Shown here in pieces: positions 1 through 13,430 of a stretch of 64,000 nucleotides of DNA (the stretch's first letter is position 1; every line of letters starts with the position of its first letter). The notes under the pieces were generated by a model. It had not been told where the DNA came from. It did not search any database and was given only the letters and a program-made list of their open reading frames with translations. The DNA is from Apostichopus japonicus (taxonomy: Eukaryota > Echinodermata > Holothuroidea > Aspidochirotida > Stichopodidae): positions 3,280,764-3,344,763 of the forward strand of contig NC_092583.1 of assembly GCF_037975245.1 (NCBI RefSeq), written 5' to 3'. A program made the translations under genes and the position numbers.

Positions 1-960
1 TAGCCTTACAAAATTGCCAAATTTGGACCAAAAATGGAATGCCCCAAATATCCGTGAGGGTACTCATCTGGATTCGTTAAGCTCTGTGATGGATATTCCT
101 CGAGTCTCCAGTGGATTCCAGGGTACTTTAGGCTTCGTTTCGCATTATTAATATCATATTCCTTTGAATAGAGTTTTATGGTATTTACTTTCATGTGGGA
201 AACAATATGAGGAAAATTATACCTGAAATGTAAAGAGAAGAGCTTTATACATCGTCTACATAATTTTGGGAAGAATTGAAAAAGTCGCGATTTTGGCCAA
301 AATTTGACCAAATCATAAGGGGTTAGCCTTACAAATATGCCAAATTTGGACCAAAAATGGAATGCCCCAAATATCCGTCAGGGTACTCATTTGGATTCGT
401 TAAGCTCTGTGATGGATATTCCTCGAGTCTCCAGTGGATTCCAGGGTACTTTAGGCTTCATTTCGCATTATTAATATCATATTCCTTTGAATAGAGTTTT
501 ATGGTATTTACTTTCATGTGGGAAACAATATGAGGAAAATTATACCTGATATGTAAAGAGAAGAGCTTTATATATCGTCTACATAATTTTGGGAAGAATT
601 GAAAAAGTCGCGATTTTGGCCAAAATTTGACAAAATCATAAGGGGTTAGCCTTACAAAATTGCCAAATTTGGACCAAAAATGGAATTTCTTAAATTTACG
701 TCAGGGTGCTTATGGGGATTCTTAAAGCTCAGTTATGGATTTTCCTCAAGTCTCAAAATGGATTTACAGGGATTTTTAAGCTTCGTTTCGCATTATTAAT
801 AATATTATATTCCTTTGAATCAAGTTTTATGGCATTTACTTTCATATGGGAAACAATATGAGGATAATTATACCTGATATGTAAAGAGAAGAGCTTTATA
901 CATCGTCTACATAATTTTGGGAAGAATTGAAAAAGTCGCGATTTTGGCAAAAATTTGACC

Positions 961-2302
961 AAATCATAAGGGGTTAGCCTTACAAAATTGCCAAATTTGG
1001 ACCAAAAATGGAATGCCCCAAATATCCGTCAGGGTACTCATCTGGATTCGTTTAGCTCTGTGATGGATATTCCTCGAGTCTCCAGTGGATTCCAGGGTAC
1101 TTTAGGCTTCGTTTCGCATTATTAATATCATATTCCTTTGAATAGAGTTTTATGGTATTTACTTTCATATGGGAAACAATATGAGGAATATTATACCTGA
1201 TATGTAAAGAGAAGAGCTTTATACATCGTCTACATAACTTTGGGAAGAATTGAAAAAGTCGCGATTTTGGACAAAATTTGACAAAATCATAAAATTGCCA
1301 AATTTGGACCAAAAATGGAATGCCCCAAATATCCGTCAGGGTACCCGTCTGGATTCGTTTAGCCCTGTGATGGATATTCCGCCAGTCTCCAGTGGATTCC
1401 AGGGTACTTTAAGCTTCGTTTCGCATTATTAATATCATATTCCTTTGAATAAAGTTTTATGGTATTTACTTTCATATGGGAAACAATATGAGGAAAATTA
1501 TACCTGATATGTAAAGAGAAGAGCTTTACACATCGTCTACATAATTTTGGGAAGAATTGAAAAAGTCCCGATTTTGGCCAAAATTTGACAAAATCATAAG
1601 GGGTTAGCCTTACAAAATTGCCAAATTTGGACCAAAAATGGAATGCCCCAAATATCCGTCAGGGTACTCATCTGGATTCGTTTAGCTCTGTGATGGATAT
1701 TCCTCGAGTCTCCAGTGGATTCCAGGGTACTTTAGGCTTCGTTTCGCATTATTAATATCATATTCCTTTGAATAGAGTTTTATGGTATTTACTTTCATAT
1801 GGGAAACAATATGAGGAATATTATACCTGATATGTAAAGAGAAGAGCTTTATACATCGTCTACATAACTTTGGGAAGAATTGAAAAAGTCGCGATTTTGG
1901 ACAAAATTTGACAAAATCATAAAATTGCCAAATTTGGACCAAAAATGGAATGCCCCAAATATCCGTCAGGGTACCCGTCTGGATTCGTTTAGCCCTGTGA
2001 TGGATATTCCGCCAGTCTCCAGTGGATTCCAGGGTACTTTAAGCTTCGTTTCGCATTATTAATATCATATTCCTTTGAATAAAGTTTTATGGTATTTACT
2101 TTCATATGGGAAACAATATGAGGAAAATTATACCTGATATGTAAAGAGAAGAGCTTTACACATCGTCTACATAATTTTGGGAAGAATTGAAAAAGTCCCG
2201 ATTTTGGCCAAAATTTGACAAAATCATAAGGGGTTAGCCTTACAAAATTGCCAAATTTGGACCAAAAATGGAATGCCCCAAATATCCGTCAGGGTACTCA
2301 TC
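961..2302. repeat. Exact 630 bp two-monomer tandem duplication
   Basis: Positions 961-1672 and 1591-2302 read the same by eye at an offset of exactly 630 bp. The unit is a 307 bp monomer lacking AAGGGGTTAGCCTTAC followed by a 323 bp monomer. Both copies share uncommon variants (ATAACTTTGGG, GGACAAAATTTG, GTCCCGATT). Lack of divergence implies a very recent duplication, gene conversion or an assembly duplication. Confidence 0.9.
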
Positions 2303-2559
2303 TTGATTCGTTAAGCTCTGTGATGGATATTCCTCGAGTCTCCAGTGGATTCCAGGGTACTTTAAGCTTCGTTTCGCATTATTAATAATATTATATTCCT
2401 TTGAATCAAGTTTTATGGCATTTACTTTCATATGGGAAACAATATGTGGAAAATTATACCTGATATGTAAAGAGAAGAGCTTTATACATCGTCTACATAA
2501 TTTTGGGAAGAATTGAAAAAGTCGCGATTTTGGCCAAAATTTGACAAAATCATAAGGGC

Positions 2560-5500
2560 CTTACAAAATTGCCAAATTTGGACCAAAAATGGAATTTCTT
2601 AAATTTACGTCAGGGTGCTTATGGGGATTCTTAAAGCTCAGTTATGGATTTTCCTCAAGTTTCAAGTGGATTTCCAGGGATTTTTAAGCTTCATTTCGCA
2701 TTATTAATATCATATTCCTTTGAATAAAGTTTTATGGTATTTACTTTCATATGGGAAACAATATGAGGAAAATTATACCTGATATGTAAAGAGAAGGGCT
2801 TTATACATCGTGTACATAATTTTGGGAAGAATTGAAAAAGTCGCGATTTTGGCCAAAATTTGACAAAATCATAAGGGGTTAGCCTTACAAAATTGCCAAA
2901 TTTGGACCAAATATGGAATGCCCCAAATATCCGTCAGGGTACTCATCTGGATTCGTTTAGCTCTGTGATGGATATTCCTCGAGTCTCCAGTGGATTCCAG
3001 GGTACTTTAGGCTTCGTTTCGCATTATTAATATCATATTCCTTTGAATAGAGTTTTGTGGTATTTACTTTCATATGGGAAACAATATGAGGAAAATTATA
3101 CCTGATATGTAAAGAGAAGAGCTTTATACATCGTCTACATAATTTTGGGAAGAATTGAAAAAGTCGCGATTTTGGCCAAAATTTGACAAAATCATAAGGG
3201 GTTAGCCTTACAAAATTGCCAAATTTGGACCAAAAATGGAATGCCCCAAATATCCGTCAGGGTACCCATCTGGATTCGTTTAGCTCTGTGATGGATATTC
3301 CGCCAGTCTCAAGCGGATTCCAGGGTACTTTAAGCTTCGTTTCGCATTATTAATATCATATTCCTTTGAACAGAGTTTTATGGTATTTACTTTCATATGG
3401 GAAACAATATGAGGAAAATTATACCTGATATGTAAAGAGAAGAGCTTTATACATCGTCTATATAATTTTGGGAAGAATTGAAAAAGTCGCGATTTTGGCC
3501 AAAATTTGACAAAATTGCCAAATTTGGACCAAAAATGGAATGCCCCAAATATCCGTCAGGGTACCCATCTGGATTCGTTAAGCTCTGTGATGGATATTCC
3601 GCCAGTCTCAAGTGGATTCCAGGGTACTTTAAGCTTCGTTTCGCATTATTAATATCATATTCCTTTGAATCAAGTTTTATGGTATTTACTTTCATATGGG
3701 AAACAATATGAGGAAAATTATACCTGATATGTAAAGAGAAGAGCTTTATACATCGTCTACATAATTTTGTGATGGATATTCCTCAAGTCTCAAGTGGATT
3801 CCAGGGTACTTTAAGCTTCGTTTCCCATTATTAATAGTATTATATTCCTTTGAATCAAGTTTTATGGTATTTACTTTCATATGGGAAACAATATGAGGAA
3901 AATTATACCTGATATGTAAAGAGAAGAGCTTTATACATCGTCTACATAATTTTGTGATGGATATTTCTCAAGTCTCAAGTGGATTCCAGGGTACTTTAAG
4001 CTTCGTTTCCCATTATTAATAGTATTATATTCCTTTGAATCAAGTTTTATGGTATTTACTTTCATATGGGAAACAATATGAGGAAAATTATACCTGATAT
4101 GTAAAGAGAAGAGCTTTATACATCGTCTACATAATTTTTGGAAGAATTGAAAAAGTCGCGATTTTGGCCAAAATTTGACAAAATCATAAGGGGTTAGCCT
4201 TACAAAATTGCCAAATTTGGACCAAAAATGGAATTTCTTAAATTTACGTCAGGGTGCTTATGGGGATTCTTAAAGCTCAGTTATGGATTTTCCTCAAGTT
4301 TCAAGTGGATTTCCAGGGATTTTTAAGCTTTATTTCGCATTATTAATATCATATTCCTTTGAATAAAGTTTTATGGTATTTACTTTCATATGGGAAACAA
4401 TATGAGGAAAATTATACCTGATATGTAAAGAGAAGAGCTTTATACATCGTGTACATAATTTTGGGAAGAATTGAAAAAGTCGCGATTTTGGCCAAAATTT
4501 GACCAAATCATAAGGGGTTAGCCTTACAAAATTGCCAAATTTGGACCAAAAATGGAATGCCCCAAATATCCGTCAGGGTACCCATCTGGATTCGTTTAGC
4601 TCTGTGATGGATATTCCGCCAGTCTCAAGTGGATTCCAGGGTACTTTAGGCTTCGTTTCGCATTATTAATATCATATTCCTTTGAATAGAGTTTTATGGT
4701 ATTTACTTTCATATGGGAAACAATATGAGGAAAATTATACCTGATATGTAAAGAGAAGAGCTTTATACATCGTCTACATAATTTTGGGAAGAATTGAAGA
4801 AGTCGCGATTTTGGCCAAAATTTGACAAAATTGCCAAATTTGGACCAAAAATGGAATGCCCCAAATATCCGTCAGGGTACCCATCTGGATTCGTTAAGCT
4901 CTGTGATGGATATTCCGCCAGTCTCAAGTGGATTCCAGGGTACTTTAAGCTTCGTTTCGCATTATTAATATCATATTCCTTTGAATCAAGTTTTATGGTA
5001 TTTACTTTCATATGGGAAACAATATGAGGAAAATTATACCTGATATGTAAAGAGAAGAGCTTTATACATCGTCTACATAATTTTGGGAAGAATTGAAAAA
5101 GTCGCGATTTTGGCCAAAATTTGACAAAATCATAAGGGGTTAGCCTTACAAAATTGCCAAATTTGGACCAAAAATGGAATGCCCCAAATATCCGTCAGGG
5201 TACCCATCTGGATTCGTTTAGCTCTGTGATGGATATTCCGCCAGTCTCCAGTGGATTCCAGGGTACTTTAAGCTTCGTTTCGCATTATTAATATCATATT
5301 CCTTTGAATAGAGTTTTATGGTATTTATGGTAGCCTTACAAAATTGCCAAATTTGGACCAAAAATTTAATTTCTTAAATTTACGTCAGGGTGCTTATGAG
5401 GATTCTTAAAGCTCAGTTATGGATTTTCCTCAAGTCTTAAGTGGATATCCAGGGATTTTTAAGCTTCATTTCGCATTATTAATATCATATTCCTTTGAAT

Positions 5501-5600
5501 AAAGTTTTATGGTATTTACTTTCATATGGGAAACAATATGAGGAAAAGTATTTACTTTCATATGGGAAACAATATGAGGAAAATTATACCTGATATGTAA
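2560..5600. repeat. Higher-order block A, copy 1 (copy 2 at about 10,575-13,430)
   Basis: This block of roughly ten monomers recurs about 8 kb downstream in the same order with the same rare variants: GAGAAGGGCTTT with CGTGTAC (2,790 and 10,805), CTCAAGCGGATT (3,307 and 11,326) and TTTGAACAGAG (3,366 and 11,378). The offset is 8,012 bp up to about 3,950 and 7,827 bp afterwards, because copy 1 contains one extra 185 bp short unit. Both copies contain the duplicated stretch GAGGAAAAGTATTTAC (5,538 and 13,365) and then diverge. Confidence 0.8.
3768..4137. repeat. Two consecutive short (185 bp) deletion monomers
   Basis: At 3,768 and 3,953 the sequence jumps from ATAATTTTG straight into TGTGATGGATATT, skipping about 138 bp including both conserved palindromes. 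The two short units are adjacent with a period of 185 bp. The same junction occurs singly at about 5,634, 7,744, 8,226, 10,326, 11,779, 15,053, 16,209, 17,987, 18,496, 19,328 and 20,159, so it spread as a stable variant. The short TTTGNG match at the junction fits a slippage or unequal-exchange origin. Confidence 0.85.
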
Positions 5601-8600
5601 AGAGAAGAGCTTTATACATCGTCTACATAATTTTGTGATGGATATTCCTCAAGTCTCAAGTGGATTCCAGGGTACTTTAAGCTTCGTTTCCCATTATTAA
5701 TAGTATTATATTCCTTTGAATCAAGTTTTATGGCATTTACTTTCATATGGGAAACAATATGAGGAAAATTATACCTGATATGTAAAGAGAAGAGCTTTAT
5801 ACATCGTCTACATAATTTTGGGAAGAATTGAAAAAGTCGCGATTTTGGCCAAAATTTGACAAAATCATAAGGGGTTAGCCTTACAAAATTGCCAAATTTG
5901 GACCAAAAATGGAATTTCTTAAATTTACGTCAGGGTGCTTATGGGGATTCTTAAAGCTCAGTTATGGATTTTCCTCAAGTTTCAAGTGGATTTCCAGGGA
6001 TTTTTAAGCTTTATTTCGCATTATTAATATCATATTCCTTTGAATAAAGTTTCATGGTATTTACTTTCATATGGGAAACAATATGAGGAAAATTATACCT
6101 GATATGTAAAGAGAAGAGCTTTATACATCGTGTACATAATTTTGGGAAGAATTGAAAAAGTCGCGATTTTGGCCAAAATTTGACCAAATCATAAGGGGTT
6201 AGCCTTACAAAATTGCCAAATTTGGACCAAAAATGGAATGCCCCAAATATCCGTCAGGGTACCCATCTGGATTCGTTTAGCTCTGTGATGGATATTCCGC
6301 CAGTCTCAAGTGGATTCCAGGGTACTTTAAGCTTCGTTTCGCATTATTAATATCATATTCCTTTGAATAGAGTTTTATGGTATTTATGGTAGCCTTACAA
6401 AATTGCCAAATTTGGACCAAAAATGGAATTTCTTAAATTTACGTCAGGGTGCTTATGAGGATTCTTAAAGCTCAGTTATGGATTTTCCTCAAGTCTCAAG
6501 TGGATATCCAGGGATTTTTAAGCTTCATTTCGCATTATTAATATCATATTCCTTTGAATAGAGTTTTATGGTATTTACTTTCATATGGGAAACAATATGA
6601 GGAAAATTATACCTGATATGTAAAGAGAAGAGCTTTATACATCGTCTATATAATTTTGGGAAGAATTGAAAAAGTCGCGATTTTGGCCAAAATTTGACAA
6701 AATTGCCAAATTTGGACCAAAAATGGAATGCCTCAAATAACCGTCAGGGTACCCATCTGGATTCGTTAAGCTCTGTGATGGATATTCCGCCAGTCTCAAG
6801 TGGATTCCAGGGTACTTTAAGCTTCGTTTCGCCTTACAAAATTGCCAAATTTGGACCAAAAATGGAATTTCTTAAATTTACGTCAGGGTGCTCATATGGA
6901 TTCGTTAAGCTCTGTGATGGATATTCCTCGAGTCTCCAGTGGATTCCAGGGTACTTTAAGCTTCGTTTCGCATTATTAATAATATTATATTCCTTTGAAT
7001 CAAGTTTTATGGCATTTACTTTCATATGGGAAACAATATGAGGAAACTTATACCTGATATGTAAAGAGAAGAGCTTTACACATCGTCTACATAATTTTGG
7101 GAAGAATTGAAAAAGTCGCGATTTTGGCCAAAATTTGACAAAATCATAAGGGGTTAGCCTTACAAAATTGCCAAATTTGGACCAAAAATGGAATGCCCCA
7201 AATGTCCGTCAGGGTACTCATCTGGATTCGTTTAGCTCTGTGATGGATATTCCTCGAGTCTCCAGTGGATTCCAGGGTACTTTAGGCTTCGTTTTGTATT
7301 ATTAATATCATATTCCTTTGAATAGAGTTTTATGGTATTTACTTTCATATGGGAAACAATATGAGGAAAATTATACCTGATATGTAAAGAGAAGAGCTTT
7401 ATACATCGTCCACATTACTTTGGGAAGAATTGAAAAAGTCGCGATTTTGGCCAAAATTTGACAAAATCATCAGGGGTTAGCGTTACAAAATTGCCAAATT
7501 TTGACCAAATATGGAATGCCCCAAATATCCGTCAGGGTACTCATCTGGATTCGTTTAGCTCTGTGATGGATATTCCTCGAGTCTCCAGTGGATTCCAGGG
7601 TACTTTAGGCTTCGTTTCGAATTATTAATATCATATTCCTTTGAATAGAGTTTTGTGGTATTCACTTTCAAATGGGAAACAATATGAGGAAAATTATACC
7701 TGATATGTAAAGAGAAGAGCTTTATACATCGTCTACATAATTTTGTGATGGATATTCCTCCAGTCTCCAGTGGATTCCAGGGTACTTTAGGCTTCGTTTC
7801 GCATTATTAATATCATATTCCTTTGAATAGAGTTTTATGGTATTTACTTTCATATGGGAAACAATATGAGGAAAATTATACCTGATATGTAAAGAGAAGA
7901 GCTTTATACATCGTGTACATAATTTTGGGAAGAATTGAAAAAGTCGCGATTTTGGCCAAAATTTGACAAAATTGCCAAATTTGGACCAAAAATGGAATGC
8001 CCCAAATATCCGTCAGGGTACCCATCTGGATTCGTTAAGCTCTGTGATGGATATTCCGCCAGTCTCAAGTGGATTCCAGGGTACTTTAAGCTTCGTTTCG
8101 CATTATTAATATCATATTCCTTTGAATCAAGTTTTATGGTATTTACTTTCATATGGGAAACAATATGAGGAAAATTATACCTGATATGTAAAGAGAAGAG
8201 CTTTATACATCGTCTACATAATTTTGTGATGGATATTCCTCGAGTCTCCAGTGGATTCCAGGGTACTTTAAGCTTCGTTTCCCATTATTAATAGTATTAT
8301 ATTCCTTTGAATCAAGTTTTATGGCATTTACTTTCATATGGGAAACAATATGAGGAAAATTATACCTGATATGTAAAGAGAAGAGCTTTATACATCGTCT
8401 ACATAATTTTGGGAAGAATTGAAAAAGTCGCGATTTTGGCCAAAATTTGACAAAATCATAAGGGGTTAGCCTTACAAAATTGCCAAATTTGGACCAAAAA
8501 TGGAATTTCTTAAATTTACGTCAGGGTGCTTATGGGGATTCTTAAAGCTCAGTTATGGATTTTCCTCAAGTTTCAAGTGGATTTCCAGGGATTTTTAAGC

Positions 8601-10574
8601 TTCATTTCGCATTATTAATATCATATTCCTTTGAATAAAGTTTTATGGTATTTACTTTCATATGGGAAACAATATGAGGAAAATTATACCTGATATGTAA
8701 AGAGAAGAGCTTTATACATCGTCTACATAATTTTGGGAAGAATTGAAAAAGTCGCGATTTTGGCCAAAATTTGACAAAATCATAAGGGGTTAGCCTTACA
8801 AAATTGCCAAATTTGGACCAAAAATGGAATGCCTCAAATATCCGTCAGGGTACCCATCTGGATTCGTTTAGCTCTGTGATGGATATTCCGCCAGTCTCAA
8901 GTGGATTCCAGGGTACTTTAAGCTTCGTTTCGCATTATTAATATCATATTCCTTTGAATAGAGTTTTATGGTATTTACTTTCATATGGGAAACAATATGA
9001 GGAAAATTATACCTGATATGTAAAGAGAAGAGCTTTATACATCGTCTACATAATTTTGGGAAGAATTGAAAAAGTCCCGATTTTGGCCAAAATTTGACAA
9101 AATCATAAGGGGTTAGCCTTACAAAATTGCCAAATTTGGACCAAAAATGGAATTTCTTAAATTTACGTCAGGGTGCTTATGGGGATTCTTAAAGCTCAGT
9201 TATGGATTTTCCTCAAGTCTCAAGTGGATATCCAGGGATTTTTAAGCTTCATTTCGCATTATTAATATCATATTCCTTTGAATAAAGTTTTATGGTATTT
9301 ACTTTCATATGGGAAACAATATGAGGAAAATTATACCTGATATGTAAAGAGAAGAGCTTTATACATCGTCTACATAATTTTGGGAAGAATTGAAAAAGTC
9401 GCGATTTTGGCCAAAATTTGACAAAATCATAAGGGGTTAGCCTTACAAAATTGCCAAATTTGGACCAAATATGGAATGCCCCAAATATCCGTCAGGGTAC
9501 TCATCTGGATTCGTTTAGCTCTGTGATGGATATTCCTCGAGTCTCCAGTGGATTCCAGGGTACTTTAGGCTTCGTTTCGCATTATTAATATCATATTCCT
9601 TTGAATAGAGTTTTGTGGTATTTACTTTCATATGGGAAACAATATGAGAAAAATTATACCTGATATGTAAAGAGAAGAGCTTTATACATCGTCTACATAA
9701 TTTTGGGAAGAATTGAAAAAGTCGCGATTTTGGCCAAAATTTGACAAAATCATAAGGGGTTAGCCTTACAAAATTGCCAAATTTGGACCAAAAATGGAAT
9801 GCCCCAAATATCCGTCAGGGTACCCATCTGGATTCGTTTAGCTCTGTGATGGATATTCCGCCAGTCTCAAGCGGATTCCAGGGTACTTTAAGCTTCGTTT
9901 CGCATTATTAATATCATATTCCTTTGAATAGAGTTTTATGGTATTTACTTTCATATGGGAAACAATATGAGGAAAATTATACCTGATATGTAAAGAGAAG
10001 AGCTTGATACATCGTCTATATAATTTTGGGAAGAATTGAAAAAGTCGCGATTTTGGCCAAAATTTGACAAAATTGCCAAATTTGGACCAAAAATGGAATG
10101 CCTCAAATATCCGTCAGGGTACCCATCTGGATTCGTTAAGCTCTGTGATGGATATTCCGCCAGTCTCAAGTGGATTCCAGGGTACTTTAAGCTTCGTTTC
10201 GCATTATTAATATCATATTCCTTTGAATCAAGTTTTATGGTATTTACTTTCATATGGGAAACAATATGAGGAAAATTATACCTGATATGTAAAGAGAAGA
10301 GCTTTATACATCGTCTACATAATTTTGTGATGGATATTCCTCGAGTCTCCAGTGGATTCCAGGGTACTTTAAGCTTCGTTTCCCATTATTAATAGTATTA
10401 TATTCCTTTGAATCAAGTTTTATGGCATTTACTTTCATATGGGAAACAATATGAGGAAAATTATACCTGATATGTAAAGAGAAGAGCTTTATACATCGTC
10501 TACATAATTTTGGGAAGAATTGAAAAAGTCGCGATTTTGTCAAAAATTTGACAAAATCATAAGGGGTTAGCCTT

Positions 10575-13430
10575 ACAAAATTGCCAAATTTGGACCAAAA
10601 ATGGAATTTCTTAAATTTACGTCAGGGTGCTTATGGGGATTCTTAAAGCTCAGTTATGGATTTTCCTCAAGTTTCAAGTGGATTTCCAGGGATTTTTAAG
10701 CTTCATTTCGCATTATTAATATCATATTCCTTTGAATAAAGTTTTATGGTATTTACTTTCATATGGGAAACAATATGAGGAAAATTATACCTGATATGTA
10801 AAGAGAAGGGCTTTATACATCGTGTACATAATTTTGGGAAGAATTGAAAAAGTCGCGATTTTGGCCAAAATTTGACAAAATCATAAGGGGTTAGCCTTAC
10901 AAAATTGCCAAATTTGGACCAAATATGGAATGCCCCAAATATCCGTCAGGGTACTCATCTGGATTCGTTTAGCTCTGTGATGGATATTCCTCGAGTCTCC
11001 AGTGGATTCCAGGGTACTTTAGGCTTCGTTTCGCATTATTAATATCATATTCCTTTGAATAGAGTTTTGTGGTATTTACTTTCATATGGGAAACAATATG
11101 AGGAAAATTATACCTGATATGTAAAGAGAAGAGCTTTATACATCGTCTACATAATTTTGGGAAGAATTGAAAAAGTCGCGATTTTGGCCAAAATTTGACA
11201 AAATCATAAGGGGTTAGCCTTACAAAATTGCCAAATTTGGACCAAAAATGGAATGCCCCAAATATCCGTCAGGGTACCCATCTGGATTCGTTTAGCTCTG
11301 TGATGGATATTCCGCCAGTCTCAAGCGGATTCCAGGGTACTTTAAGCTTCGTTTCGCATTATTAATATCATATTCCTTTGAACAGAGTTTTATGGTATTT
11401 ACTTTCATATGGGAAACAATATGAGGAAAATTATACCTGATATGTAAAGAGAAGAGCTTTATACATCGTCTATATAATTTTGGGAAGAATTGAAAAAGTC
11501 GCGATTTTGGCCAAAATTTGACAAAATTGCCAAATTTGGACCAAAAATGGAATGCCCCAAATATCCGTCAGGGTACCCATCTGGATTCGTTAAGCTCTGT
11601 GATGGATATTCCGCCAGTCTCAAGTGGATTCCAGGGTACTTTAAGCTTCGTTTCGCATTATTAATATCATATTCCTTTGAATCAAGTTTTATGGTATTTA
11701 CTTTCATATGGGAAACAATATGAGGAAAATTATACCTGATATGTAAAGAGAAGAGCTTTATACATCGTCTACATAATTTTGTGATGGATATTCCTCAAGT
11801 CTCAAGTGGATTCCAGGGTACTTTAAGCTTCGTTTCCCATTATTAATAGTATTATATTCCTTTGAATCAAGTTTTATGGCATTTACTTTCATATGGGAAA
11901 CAATATGAGGAAAATTATACCTGATATGTAAAGAGAAGAGCTTTATACATCGTCTACATAATTTTGGGAAGAATTGAAAAAGTCGCGATTTTGGCCAAAA
12001 TTTGACAAAATCATAAGGGGTTAGCCTTACAAAATTGCCAAATTTGGACCAAAAATGGAATTTCTTAAATTTACGTCAGGGTGCTTATGGGGATTCTTAA
12101 AGCTCAGTTATGGATTTTCCTCAAGTTTCAAGTGGATTTCCAGGGATTTTTAAGCTTCATTTCGCATTATTAATATCATATTCCTTTGAATAAAGTTTTA
12201 TGGTATTTACTTTCATATGGGAAACAATATGAGGAAAATTATACCTGATATGTAAAGAGAAGAGCTTTATACATCGTGTACATAATTTTGGGAAGAATTG
12301 AAAAAGTCGCGATTTTGGCCAAAATTTGACCAAATCATAAGGGGTTAGCCTTACAAAATTGCCAAATTTGGACCAAAAATGGAATGCCCCAAATATCCGT
12401 CAGGGTACCCATCTGGATTCGTTTAGCTCTGTGATGGATATTCCGCCAGTCTCAAGTGGATTCCAGGGTACTTTAGGCTTCGTTTCGCATTATTAATATC
12501 ATATTCCTTTGAATAGAGTTTTATGGTATTTACTTTCATATGGGAAACAATATGAGGAAAATTATACCTGATATGTAAAGAGAAGAGCTTTATACATCGT
12601 GTACATAATTTTGGGGAGAATTGAAAAAGTCGCGATTTTGGCCAAAATTTGACAAAATTGCCAAATTTGGACCAAAAATGGAATGCCCCAAATATCCGTC
12701 AGGGTACCCATCTGGATTCGTTAAGCTCTGTGATGGATATTCCGCCAGTCTCAAGTGGATTCCAGGGTACTTTAAGCTTCGTTTCGCATTATTAATATCA
12801 TATTCCTTTGAATCAAGTTTTATGGTATTTACTTTCATATGGGAAACAATATGAGGAAAATTATACCTGATATGTAAAGAGAAGAGCTTTATACATCGTC
12901 TACATAATTTTGGGAAGAATTGAAAAAGTCGCGATTTTGGCCAAAATTTGACAAAATCATAAGGGGTTAGCCTTACAAAATTGCCAAATTTGGACCAAAA
13001 ATGGAATGCCCCAAATATCCGTCAGGGTACCCATCTGGATTCGTTTAGCTCTGTGATGGATATTCCGCCAGTCTCAAGTGGATTCCAGGGTACTTTAAGC
13101 TTCGTTTCGCATTATTAATATCATATTCCTTTGAATAGAGTTTTATGGTATTTATGGTAGCCTTACAAAATTGCCAAATTTGGACCAAAAATGGAATTTC
13201 TTAAATTTACGTCAGGGTGCTTATGAGGATTCTTAAAGCTCAGTTATGGATTTTCCTCAAGTCTCAAGTGGATATCCAGGGATTTTTAAGCTTCATTTGG
13301 CATTATTAATATCATATTCCTTTGAATAAAGTTTTATGGTATTTACTTTCATATGGGAAACAATATGAGGAAAAGTATTTACTTTCATATGGGAAACAAT
13401 ATGAGGAAAATTATACCTGATATGTAAAGA
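10575..13430. repeat. Higher-order block A, copy 2
   Basis: This is the partner of the block at about 2,560-5,600. It has the same monomer order and rare diagnostic substitutions but lacks one 185 bp unit. After about 13,430 the continuation differs from copy 1 and instead resembles the units that start near 9,360. Confidence 0.78.
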
